Part shown: one piece after another, positions 50,061-57,746 of the stretch
How positions within the stretch are numbered: the stretch's first letter is position 1
Layout: each line of letters starts with the position of its first letter
Source: Paractinoplanes bogorensis
GTDB lineage: Bacteria > Actinomycetota > Actinomycetes > Mycobacteriales > Micromonosporaceae
Length of the DNA: 64,000 bases
Assembly (NCBI RefSeq): GCF_018829635.1
Contig: NZ_JAHKKG010000006.1
Span: 558,001 to 622,000, forward strand
Direction: 5' to 3'
Translations under genes and position numbers: made by a program
Notes under the pieces: generated by a model
What the model was told of the DNA's origin: nothing
Database searches by the model: none
Seen by the model: only the letters and a program-made list of their open reading frames with translations

Positions 50061-50079
50061 TGGTATGTGACATGGTACA
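50061..50079. promoter_or_regulatory. GntR-type operator between divergent genes
   Basis: The 43-base gap contains TGGTATGTGACATGGTACA, with GTA/TAC ends around TGTGACA. Same core as the operator at 45735-45755. It ends 4 bases before the ornithine-cyclodeaminase-like start, so bound protein would block that transcript. Confidence 0.65.
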
Positions 50080-50083
50080 GCCC

Positions 50084-50944
50084 ATGATTGCGGCTGAACA
50101 GGTGGCGGAGCTGGGCTTTCCGCGGGCGGTCGCCGCACTGCGCGACGCCCTGGCCGCCGGGCTCGACCCCGAGGCTGAGCCCGCGCGCGTGCCGGTGCGG
50201 ATGGGCGGCGGCGAGCTCCTCGTCATGCCGTCGTCCGACGCGCGTGTGGCCGGCGTCAAGCTGGTCGGCATCGCCCCGGACAACCCCGCGCTCGGTCTGC
50301 CGCGCATCCACGGCGTCTACGTTCTGTTCGACGCACCCACGCTGGTGCCGCGGGCCATTCTGGACGGTGCCGCGCTGACCTCGCTGCGCACCCCCGCCGT
50401 GTCCGCGCTCGGCGTCGATCTGGTGGCCCCGCCCGCCGCGAGCCGGCTCGTCGTCTTCGGCACCGGTCCGCAGGCGCTGGGCCACGTCGAGGCGATAAAA
50501 GCAGTCAGACCCATTTCCCACGTACGGGTGGTAGGCCGCTCACAGGCGCAGGCGTTCGCCGACCGCATCGGGGCCGAGGTGGCCGGCCCGGAAGCGGTGG
50601 CCGACGCCGACATCGTGGCCTGCTGCACGACCGCGCGCGAGCCGCTGTTCGACGGCCGTCTGCTGCGCGACGACACCGTGGTGGTGGCCGTCGGCTCGCA
50701 CGAGCCCGGGGCCCGCGAGGTCGACACCGAGACCGTGCTGAAGTGTGGTGCCCTGGTCGAGTCGCGCGCGGTCGCGCTCCGCGAGGCCGGTGACCTGATC
50801 CAGGCGGGCGTCGGACCCGACGATCTGGTGACGTTCGCCGACCTCGTACGGGAAAAGACCCCGGCCCGTCCCAGGCTCGTCAAAACTGTCGGAATGGGCT
50901 GGGAGGATCTCGTGATCGCCGCAGCCGTAGTGGAGGCCTCATGA
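50084..50944 (+). CDS. Ornithine cyclodeaminase/mu-crystallin family reductase
   Basis: 286 residues from the ATG at 50084; no ribosome site, so probably leaderless. NAD(P)-binding site LVVFGTGPQALGHVEAI, preceded by RTPAVSALG, and the family opening AAEQVAELGFPRAVAALRDALAAG. Family members reduce ketimines such as 1-pyrroline-2-carboxylate or deaminate ornithine. Its place opposite the hydroxyproline regulator favours a role in cyclic imino acid metabolism. The next gene overlaps by ATGA. Confidence 0.85.
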   Translation: MIAAEQVAELGFPRAVAALRDALAAGLDPEAEPARVPVRMGGGELLVMPSSDARVAGVKLVGIAPDNPALGLPRIHGVYVLFDAPTLVPRAILDGAALTSLRTPAVSALGVDLVAPPAASRLVVFGTGPQALGHVEAIKAVRPISHVRVVGRSQAQAFADRIGAEVAGPEAVADADIVACCTTAREPLFDGRLLRDDTVVVAVGSHEPGAREVDTETVLKCGALVESRAVALREAGDLIQAGVGPDDLVTFADLVREKTPARPRLVKTVGMGWEDLVIAAAVVEAS

Positions 50945-51801
50945 CCGAGTTGTCGGCTCTCGTCCTGCCCGATCGTCACCCCACCAGCGCCTGGCTGGCC
51001 GAGGTGGTCGAGGCCGAGCGGGCCGGGGTGTCCACCGTGTGGACGTACGACCACCTGACCTGGCCCCTGCTCAAAGACAGTCCCTGGTACGGCTGTGTCC
51101 CGCTGCTCGCGGCCGCGGCCGGCGCCACCGAGCGGGTCCGCCTCGGCGTCCAGGTGGCCACGCCGAACTATCGGCACCCGGTGCCCTTCGCCAAAGAGCT
51201 GATGACCCTCGACCAGCTCAGCGGCGGCCGTCTCGACGTCGGTCTGGGCGCCGGCACGGAAAATCTCGACGCCTGGGTGCTGGGCGACGAGCCGTTGACC
51301 CCGCGCCAGCGAATGGATCGCTTCGGCGAATGGATCGGCCTGCTCGACACGCTGCTGACCCAGGACGTGACCACGGTCCGCGGTGAGCGCTACACCGCGG
51401 TCGACGCCCACCAGTTGCCCGGCTGCGTGCAGACCCCGCGGGTCCCGTTCACGGTGGCCGGCACCGGCCCGCGCTCACTGGCCCTGGTCGCCCGGTACGG
51501 CCAGTCGTGGGTCACCTACGGCCCCTACGGCCCGGCCGTCGCCGCCGACGAGTGGTTCGCCGCCCTCGAGAAGCAGTCGGCCCAGCTCGACAAGGTCCTG
51601 GACGGCCGCAAGATCCGCCGGGTCGTGAACGTGGCGCTGGAGACGTACTGGCCGTTCGAGAGCCGCGACCGCTACGCCGACACGGTCGGGCGCCTGGCCG
51701 CGCTGGGCTTCGACGAGGTGAGCGTGCACTGGCCCCGCCCCGACGGCCGCGGCGTCCCGGCCACGGCGCTGGCCGACGTGCTGGCCGTGCACGGTCTCTG
51801 A
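50941..51801 (+). CDS. LLM-class flavin or F420-dependent oxidoreductase
   Basis: 286 residues. Luciferase-like barrel: VSTVWTYDHL, LGVQVATPNYRHPVPFAKELMTLDQLSGGRLDVGLGAGT and TVAGTGPRSLALVARYG. In actinomycetes such proteins often use F420. Substrate unknown. Coupled to the cyclodeaminase-like gene, so it belongs to the hydroxyproline/imino-acid gene set. Confidence 0.85.
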   Translation: MTELSALVLPDRHPTSAWLAEVVEAERAGVSTVWTYDHLTWPLLKDSPWYGCVPLLAAAAGATERVRLGVQVATPNYRHPVPFAKELMTLDQLSGGRLDVGLGAGTENLDAWVLGDEPLTPRQRMDRFGEWIGLLDTLLTQDVTTVRGERYTAVDAHQLPGCVQTPRVPFTVAGTGPRSLALVARYGQSWVTYGPYGPAVAADEWFAALEKQSAQLDKVLDGRKIRRVVNVALETYWPFESRDRYADTVGRLAALGFDEVSVHWPRPDGRGVPATALADVLAVHGL

Positions 51802-51810
51802 GCGGCCCGC

Positions 51811-53079
51811 TCAGAAGAGCTGCTGGGCGAGCAGCAGCAGGTTGAGTCCGCTGAGGACGGCCACGACGACGCTGATGCCGGCGACGGTGAGCCGGCTGTT
51901 GACGTGTTCGCCCATCAGGCTGCGCCGGCTGGTCAGCACGAGCAGGCCGACCAGCGCGAACGGGATGCCGAAGGACAGCACGACCTGGCTCAGGACGAGC
52001 GCCTGGGTCGGGTCGATGCCGGAGCAGAGCAGCGCCACGGCCGGGGCCATGGTGATCGACCGGCGGAGCGTCAGCGGGATGCGCGCCCGCAGGAAACCGT
52101 CCATCACCATCTGCCCGGCCGCGGTGCCGACGCTCGACGACGCGATACCCGAGGCGAGCAGAGCGGCGGCGAAGGCCAGCGCGGCGCCTCCGCCGACCAG
52201 ACGGCCGAGGTCCATGTGCACGGCGTCGAGGGTGATGGCGACGCCGGCGCCGTCGTGGTGGAACAGCTTGGCCGCGATCGCCAGCATGCTGAGGTTGACC
52301 AGGCCGGCCAGGCTCATGGCGATGGCGATGTCCATCCGCTCGAACCGGAGCAGCTGCCGCTTCTCGGCCGGTGACCGTCCGGCGGCGCGCCCGCACATCA
52401 GGCCCGAGTGCAGATAGATGGCGTGCGGCATGACGGTCGCGCCGATGATGCCGACCGCCAGCAGCAGGACGTTGTCGCCGCCGATGCTGGGGAGCAGGCC
52501 GTTCAGACTCTCCGAAGGCGACGGCGGGACGCGCACCGCCAGATAGAGGAAGCCGCCGCAGATCATCGCGAGCATCGCCCCGATCGCCAGCTCGAACGGC
52601 CGGTAGCCCCGGTTCTGCAGCGCGAGGACCGCGAACGAGATCACGGCGGTGATCGCCGCGGCCAGCGGCATCGGGATGCCGAACAGCAGATAGAGGCCGA
52701 TGGCGGCCCCGACGAACTCGGCCAGGTCGGTGGCCATCGCGACGATCTCGGCCTGGGCCCACATCACCCACGAGCGCGGCCCGGGATAGGTGTCCCGGAA
52801 AGCGTGCGGCAGGCTCTTGCCGGTGGCCACGCCGAGCTTGGCCGAGAGGAACTGGATGGGCATCGCGACCAGGTTGGCCAGCACCACGACCCAGACCAGC
52901 TGATAGCCGGTGCTGGCCCCGCCGGCGAAGTTGGTGGCGAAGTTGCCCGGATCGACGTAGGCGATGGCCGCGACGAACGCCGGGCCCAGGGCGGTTGCGG
53001 TACGCAGACGGGCCGGCCGGACGCGCGGGCGCCCGGATCCGGGCACGACGAGCGCGACGGGATTCGGTGACTGAGCCAT
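51811..53079 (-). CDS. mntH: Nramp-type divalent metal transporter
   Basis: 422 residues from an ATG after GGAGGAAG. About 11 hydrophobic segments. The metal-binding helix-1 motif DPGN at 43-46 is present (FVAAIAYVDPGNFATN), as is the helix-6 region GATVMPHAIYLHS. Proton-coupled Mn(II)/Fe(II) uptake across the membrane. Encoded 62 bases after a ferritin-like gene on the same strand, suggesting uptake and storage are expressed together. Confidence 0.93.
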   Translation of the reverse strand: MAQSPNPVALVVPGSGRPRVRPARLRTATALGPAFVAAIAYVDPGNFATNFAGGASTGYQLVWVVVLANLVAMPIQFLSAKLGVATGKSLPHAFRDTYPGPRSWVMWAQAEIVAMATDLAEFVGAAIGLYLLFGIPMPLAAAITAVISFAVLALQNRGYRPFELAIGAMLAMICGGFLYLAVRVPPSPSESLNGLLPSIGGDNVLLLAVGIIGATVMPHAIYLHSGLMCGRAAGRSPAEKRQLLRFERMDIAIAMSLAGLVNLSMLAIAAKLFHHDGAGVAITLDAVHMDLGRLVGGGAALAFAAALLASGIASSSVGTAAGQMVMDGFLRARIPLTLRRSITMAPAVALLCSGIDPTQALVLSQVVLSFGIPFALVGLLVLTSRRSLMGEHVNSRLTVAGISVVVAVLSGLNLLLLAQQLF

Positions 53080-53141
53080 GTCGGTGTGTCTTCCTCCGGT
53101 GCGGGCGGGCCCGCCGATGACGGCGGGCCCGGCGACATTGC

Positions 53142-54071
53142 TCAGGAACTGGTGTTCAGCGAACCGTTGACGCCCCAGGGATAGAAGCCACCCTTGGTGA
53201 CCTTGTTCGGGTTGAGATAGACGATGTTCAGCACCCGGTCGTACGAGCGGCTGAAGTTGATGCCGTTCTTGTCGGTGGGGTTGATGTTGGCCATCTTGGG
53301 GCCGCCGATGCCCTGGTCGTCGTCGCCGTTGCCGTCCAGCATGTTGCGGGCGGCGGACAGCTTGGCGACCTGCGCCCCCATGTCCTTCTCCCACAGCGAC
53401 GAGCGGATCGTCGCGGCGTGGTAGGCCTCGGCCGAGAGGATGCCGGCCGCCGCCTCGAGATAGGTCTTGTTGGTGATGAGCGGCGCCGCGCCCTTGTAGG
53501 CGGTCACGCCGACGTCCTCGAACAGGAACGCGGCCAGCAGGAAGTTGTTCTCGTTGGCGTACGGGTCGAACACGTCGTGCATCCCGATCAGCTTGGCCGC
53601 GCGGGCCGCGGCGGTGAAGCTGTCCCGGATGTTGATGGCCGGGCGGGAGACGGCGGCCGAGCCGAGCGCGCTCCGCAGGAACTTGACGTGGGCCAGTTCG
53701 TCGGCGGCGATCTCGGTGGCGTACTGGCGGATGCGGCTGGTCTTGAACGGCACCTGCTTGCCGCCGGTGACCCCACCCCGGCGTCCGGTGCCGGTCGTCA
53801 TGCCGTCCGACAGGCCGTGCCCGTGCACGGCGTACGAATAGAACTCGGCCTCCAGGTATTCCAGGTTGAGCGCGAAGTTCAGGACGGCGCCGTCGCTGGG
53901 CCCGGCCATGGCTTCGGTCCCCGCTTCGGCCAGGGCCGTTCCGGAGCGGAGGACACCGGCCCCGGCGATACCGAGCCCGAGGGCCCCGGCGCTCTGCAGG
54001 AACCGGCGGCGGTCGGTGGCGTTCTCGGCGCTGCGGGTGATCATGTCCCCGACAAGCTTCTTACCGAACAT
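53142..54071 (-). CDS. Tat-exported ferritin-like protein
   Basis: 309 residues from an ATG after GGGAG. Twin-arginine signal RRRFLQS at 21-27, followed by an Ala/Gly-rich hydrophobic region. Ferritin-like helices carry metal ligands at Glu71 and Glu74 (EYLEAEFY) and the pair Glu125/His128 (DELAH). It matches the ferritin-2 (desiccation-related) family of exported proteins. Together with MntH downstream it may handle iron or manganese outside the cytoplasm or protect against oxidation. Confidence 0.88.
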   Translation of the reverse strand: MFGKKLVGDMITRSAENATDRRRFLQSAGALGLGIAGAGVLRSGTALAEAGTEAMAGPSDGAVLNFALNLEYLEAEFYSYAVHGHGLSDGMTTGTGRRGGVTGGKQVPFKTSRIRQYATEIAADELAHVKFLRSALGSAAVSRPAINIRDSFTAAARAAKLIGMHDVFDPYANENNFLLAAFLFEDVGVTAYKGAAPLITNKTYLEAAAGILSAEAYHAATIRSSLWEKDMGAQVAKLSAARNMLDGNGDDDQGIGGPKMANINPTDKNGINFSRSYDRVLNIVYLNPNKVTKGGFYPWGVNGSLNTSS

Positions 54072-54452
54072 GTCTTGCTCCCTCAATGCGGATAGCAGCG
54101 CGCCCGTGTTGGCGGGCGTGAGGGGGTGCCGGGCTCGCCGTCCATATTGGACATAGCGTCGCCACGTGTGGTCACGGTGAGGACGAGCGGGAGAGAGCCG
54201 CGCGGGATCCGTCGCGGTGGAGAGGAGGCTGAGCGGTGACTGCCCGGCGGGCCCGGCAGAGACGAGGACCGGCCTCGGTCTTGCGGAACTCCGATCCGTC
54301 GGCGTGAACGCTGGCACCCAGATCGAAGGTACGAGCACCGGCGATCCGTGTCTGCCGGACCCGAAAATCTCTCACCTGGATGCGGGTGGCGCGGCCGGCG
54401 ACGGCGACCCGGTTCACGCCGTTCCAGTCGGCGGCCATGAAGGCCCTGAGGT
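54072..54452. promoter_or_regulatory. Non-coding gap and promoter of the ferritin-mntH operon
   Basis: 381 bases. At 54140-54152 a palindrome GTCCA-TAT-TGGAC lies 70-80 bases before the ferritin start and may be a metal-responsive operator. Short open frames exist on both strands (plus 54217-54501, minus 54172-54489), but both have the skewed composition of chance frames and no ribosome site, so I do not call them. Nothing else seen. Confidence 0.45.
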
Positions 54453-55097
54453 TCAGCTCGCGCGCAGGCGGCGGTCGGCGATCTCCCACTCCATGATGTA
54501 GTGGCGGATCATCCGGGCCAGGCTCTCGGGCGTGTTGAAGGTGAGCACGATGTGCTGGCCCGGGTCGCCGTGCGGGGCGTCGCGCACGGTGTAGACCGTG
54601 CCCTCCACCTCGAGTTCGCCGGCCGTGCCGAGCGGCACCGACGCGGTCAGGCGGTCGCCCGGGGCCAGGGCCGTGGGCTCGTCCATCCAGCAGCGCAGGC
54701 CGCCCTCGCTGATGTCGAGCAGGGCGCCCTCGGCGTCGGTGGTCTCGGTGGTGAGGCGGACGGCGGCGCCGCCCCCACCGCGGACGTACTCACGGCGGTT
54801 GCTCTGCCGCGGCGCCTCGGTCGGGGCCAGCGTCCAGCGGTAGGGCGCCTCGTCCGACACGGCGACCAGACGGGTCGGCAGCACGATGCGGGTGCGCGGC
54901 GGCGCCCAGAAGACGTCGAACTGGCGGCCCGGCGTGAGCCCGGCCGTCTCGGTCGTCTCGAGCGGCGCGGCCACCGTGAAGGTGTCGCCGTCGACCGATT
55001 CGAGGCGGGACCGGAAGTTCACACCCTCGCCGAGCACGAGGAACATCGGCGTGCCGACGGCGGGCAGATCGGTGGCGACGGAGACGGCAGCAGTCAT
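54453..55097 (-). CDS. PilZ-domain protein (c-di-GMP receptor)
   Basis: 214 residues. An N-terminal YcgR-like beta domain is followed by a PilZ domain with both binding motifs: RQSNRREYVR at 97-106 and DISEGG at 128-133. Such proteins bind cyclic di-GMP and act on motility, secretion or development. No diguanylate cyclase is in the window. It stands alone between the ferritin operon and the proline-racemase gene. Confidence 0.9.
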   Translation of the reverse strand: MTAAVSVATDLPAVGTPMFLVLGEGVNFRSRLESVDGDTFTVAAPLETTETAGLTPGRQFDVFWAPPRTRIVLPTRLVAVSDEAPYRWTLAPTEAPRQSNRREYVRGGGGAAVRLTTETTDAEGALLDISEGGLRCWMDEPTALAPGDRLTASVPLGTAGELEVEGTVYTVRDAPHGDPGQHIVLTFNTPESLARMIRHYIMEWEIADRRLRAS

Positions 55098-55163
55098 CAG
55101 AGAGGCACCTCGGGCAAGCGGGGATCCGGTCGAGGACTCTGATCGGCCGCGGGTGCCACGAGG

Positions 55164-56120
55164 TTAGCTTTCCGGTGCGGAGATGCGGTCGACGGCCGGG
55201 ACGAAGAAGCCGGACCGCAGCGGGTCGGTGGGGGAGTAGAGCAGCGTCGTCCGGGCGGTCAGCCAGGCCGAGCCGGTGATCTCGGGCTGGACGGCTCCCT
55301 CGGCGGCACCGGCGATGCGGCCGGTGAAACGGGTGCCGGTGATGCTCGTGAACTCGTACGGAACACCGACCGAGGCCAAGCCGCGGGAGTGCATCAGGGC
55401 CAGCCGTGCGCACGTGCCGGTGCCGCACGGTGAACGGTCGAAGCCGAGCGCGTCCGAAGTGGCCATGTTGGTCAGGTTGTCGCCGATGAAGAGCGTCTGC
55501 GTCGGCACGACCGGGCCACCGGCCAGGGCGGCGCGGATGTGGGAACCGGCCGCGATCAGCGCGTTGACCCGGTCGAGGTGGAGTGGCACGGGAAGTTCGG
55601 CCACGGCGTACCAGAGGCCGCCGTAGACCAGGGCGACCCGAGCCGTGCCGAGCCCGGGCACCTCCACGGGGATGTCGTCCTGCAGAACGTAGGAGGGGGC
55701 GCCCTGGAAACGTACGGAAGAAACCTGGCCGTCGGAGACCGAGGCGTGCGCGGTGATCAGGCCGGCCAGCGTCTCGATGCGCAGCGTCGGCGACGAGACG
55801 AGACCGGTCTCGAGCAGCGTCGTGACCGTGCCGATCAGCGCGTGCCCGCACATCTCGAGCGGCCCCAGCGCCGACAGGATCAGCAGCGACAGGTCGGCGT
55901 CGGGGCGGGTCGGCGGCAGCACGATCGTCGCGTGCGAGGGGGCGTGACCCCGGGGCTCGCCCACCACCATGCCGATCAGGTCGGGCCACGCCGCGTACAG
56001 GGAAGCCTGTTTCTCCGCCAGCGTGGAACCGGTCAGCGGAGGCAGCCCACCGGTGATGACCCGGGTCGGTTCCCCGGCCGTGTGCGAATCGATCGCGCTG
56101 ATTTCCTGGCGGTGACGCAC
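55164..56120 (-). CDS. Proline racemase family enzyme (cluster 3)
   Basis: 318 residues from a GTG at 56120, preferred because GGGGAGG lies 6 bases upstream; an earlier GTG would place the start inside the operator. Cys91 in MCGHALIG and Cys232 in SPCGTG are both present, so racemase or epimerase activity is expected, not dehydratase. Note CGHALIG where the copy at 42130 has CGHGTIG. Substrate may be proline, 4-hydroxyproline or a related cyclic amino acid. Divergent from the GntR gene that heads cluster 3. Confidence 0.85.
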   Translation of the reverse strand: MRHRQEISAIDSHTAGEPTRVITGGLPPLTGSTLAEKQASLYAAWPDLIGMVVGEPRGHAPSHATIVLPPTRPDADLSLLILSALGPLEMCGHALIGTVTTLLETGLVSSPTLRIETLAGLITAHASVSDGQVSSVRFQGAPSYVLQDDIPVEVPGLGTARVALVYGGLWYAVAELPVPLHLDRVNALIAAGSHIRAALAGGPVVPTQTLFIGDNLTNMATSDALGFDRSPCGTGTCARLALMHSRGLASVGVPYEFTSITGTRFTGRIAGAAEGAVQPEITGSAWLTARTTLLYSPTDPLRSGFFVPAVDRISAPES

Positions 56121-56153
56121 CCGAAACCTCCCCGGCGGCGTTAACAAACTTTC

Positions 56154-56172
56154 TGTCGACACGATGTCGACA
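56154..56172. promoter_or_regulatory. Paired GntR operator
   Basis: Two copies of the palindrome TGTCGACA at 56154-56161 and 56165-56172, separated by CGA (centre-to-centre 11 bases, one helical turn), followed by TAATATATC, a likely -10 element. They lie between the divergent proline-racemase gene and the GntR gene. Confidence 0.8.
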
Positions 56173-56229
56173 CGTAATATATCAGCGAGTACGGTGCTTC
56201 CTACAAGCCACGGAGCAGGGGAGACACGG

Positions 56230-56877
56230 GTGAGCGGCCAGTACTCGAGCGAGGCCCAGCGGTGCTACGGCATGCTGCGCGACCGGATTCTCGACGGTCG
56301 CTACGCCGAGGGCGCCATGCTCAACCAGCTCGAGATCGCCACCGAGCTCGGCACCTCGCGCTCGCCGGTGCGGGAAGCGATCGCCCGGCTCGCGGCCGAC
56401 GGTCTGGTCACCGACATCCCGGGTCGCGGGGCCCGGGTGGCCACCCTCTCGGTGCAGGACTATCTCGAGGTCAACCAGCTGCGCTGGCTGCTGGAGAGTT
56501 TCGCGGCCCGGGTCGCGGCGACGCACATGCCGATGGAGCTGATCGAGAGCTTCCGGGCCCGGCTCGAGGTGATCGAGGAGCCGGGCGAGCTCGAGGCGCT
56601 CGACCAGGAGCTGCACCGCGCGATCGCCGCGCACTGCGGCAACACCCGCATGCGGGAGTACATCGAGCAGCTCAACGGCATGATGACGATCGCCCGGCGC
56701 CGCGACGTGGCCGGCGAGCACGACCACATGGTCGACGGTCTGAAAAACCTGATCGAGGCGTTCGCCGTACGCGATCCCGACCGCGCCGAACTCCTGATGC
56801 GCGAGCACATCGGCAGTTTCACCACGCGCCTGCCCGGCCTGGTCGAAGCTCCGTCGACCCTGCGGAGGCTGCTGTGA
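56230..56877 (+). CDS. GntR (FCD-type) regulator of cluster 3
   Basis: 215 residues from a GTG at 56230 preceded by AGGGGAG; an ATG at 56164 lies inside the operator and is rejected. Winged HTH: MLNQLEIATELGTSRSPVREAIARLAADGLVTDI; then an FCD helical domain. It probably represses itself, the downstream genes and the divergent racemase through the TGTCGACA pair. Its stop overlaps the next start (GTGA). Confidence 0.9.
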   Translation: MSGQYSSEAQRCYGMLRDRILDGRYAEGAMLNQLEIATELGTSRSPVREAIARLAADGLVTDIPGRGARVATLSVQDYLEVNQLRWLLESFAARVAATHMPMELIESFRARLEVIEEPGELEALDQELHRAIAAHCGNTRMREYIEQLNGMMTIARRRDVAGEHDHMVDGLKNLIEAFAVRDPDRAELLMREHIGSFTTRLPGLVEAPSTLRRLL

Positions 56878-57668
56878 CGACCGTGGCGATCATCGGTGGC
56901 GGCACGGTCGGCGGCGCGCTGGCCGGAGCGATTCTGCGCGGGGGCCACCCGGCCGATCAGCTGATCGTGACCGTACGCCGCGAGGAGCACGCGGCCCGGC
57001 TGCGCGCCGAGCTCGCCTGCGAGGTGCTGCTCGACAACGCCGAGGCCACCCGCCGCGCCGACGTCGTGATCGTGGCGACCAAGCCCCAGGACATCGGCCC
57101 GGCCCTGGAAGCCGCAGGAACCGGCCGGCTCGTCGTCTCGATGGCGGCGGGCGTGACCACGGCCGTACTGGAAAAGCGTCTCGGTCCGGAATCCCGCGTC
57201 GTGCGGGTCATGACCAACACCGGGCTCATGGTGGATCAGGCGATGAGCGTGATCTCTCCGGGCCGGCACGCCACCGAGGCCGACCTGGACCTCGCCGAGA
57301 CATTGCTGACGAGCGGAGGCCGGGTCATCCGGCTGCCCGAGGACCAGCAGGACGCGGTCAGCGCCCTGTCCGGTCACGGCGCCGCCTATCTGTACTTCAT
57401 CGTCGAGGTGCTGACCCAGGCCGGCGTCTACGCGGGGGTCGCCCAGCCGATCGCCCGTGAACTGCTGATCCAGACGATGACGGGCGCGACGACGCTGTTG
57501 CGCGAGTCCGGGCAGCATCCGGTCGAGCTGCGCGAGGCGATCATGAGCCGCGGCGGCGCGACGATCAGCGCCTTCCGCGAGATCGAGCGGCACAACGTCC
57601 GTGACGCATTGTTCGACGCGGTCATGGCGGCCACCCGAAGAGGCGCGGAGCTCTCCGAGCTCGCCTGA
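56874..57668 (+). CDS. proC: Pyrroline-5-carboxylate reductase family protein
   Basis: 264 residues. NAD(P)-binding start VAIIGGGTVGGALAGAIL, MAAGVTTAVLEKRL, VVRVMTNTGLMV (family usually VxRxMPNT) and the C-terminal SGHGAAYLYFIVEVL and EAIMSRGGATISAF, the P5C reductase signature. The standard enzyme makes proline from pyrroline-5-carboxylate. In this regulator-led operon with racemase and HyuAB it may reduce a different cyclic imine. The replacement of Pro by Thr in the usual MPN segment (MTNT) is worth noting. Confidence 0.85.
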   Translation: MTTVAIIGGGTVGGALAGAILRGGHPADQLIVTVRREEHAARLRAELACEVLLDNAEATRRADVVIVATKPQDIGPALEAAGTGRLVVSMAAGVTTAVLEKRLGPESRVVRVMTNTGLMVDQAMSVISPGRHATEADLDLAETLLTSGGRVIRLPEDQQDAVSALSGHGAAYLYFIVEVLTQAGVYAGVAQPIARELLIQTMTGATTLLRESGQHPVELREAIMSRGGATISAFREIERHNVRDALFDAVMAATRRGAELSELA

Positions 57669-57746
57669 GACGAAAAACGAAGAACGAAACGCGACCTGTA
57701 GCAGGCCGCTCGACAGCGCATGCCCAAAAGAGCACGGAGGAGTTCC

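Noticed and set aside
54172..54501. Overlapping short frames on both strands upstream of ferritin
   Set aside because: No ribosome site, chance-like composition, and no recognisable domain.
55164..56120. Trans-3-hydroxyproline dehydratase
   Set aside because: Both catalytic cysteines are present, whereas the dehydratase has Thr at the second position.
56874..57668. Calling the ProC-like gene purely biosynthetic
   Set aside because: It is embedded in a GntR-led catabolic operon, so a classical proline synthesis role is not assumed.
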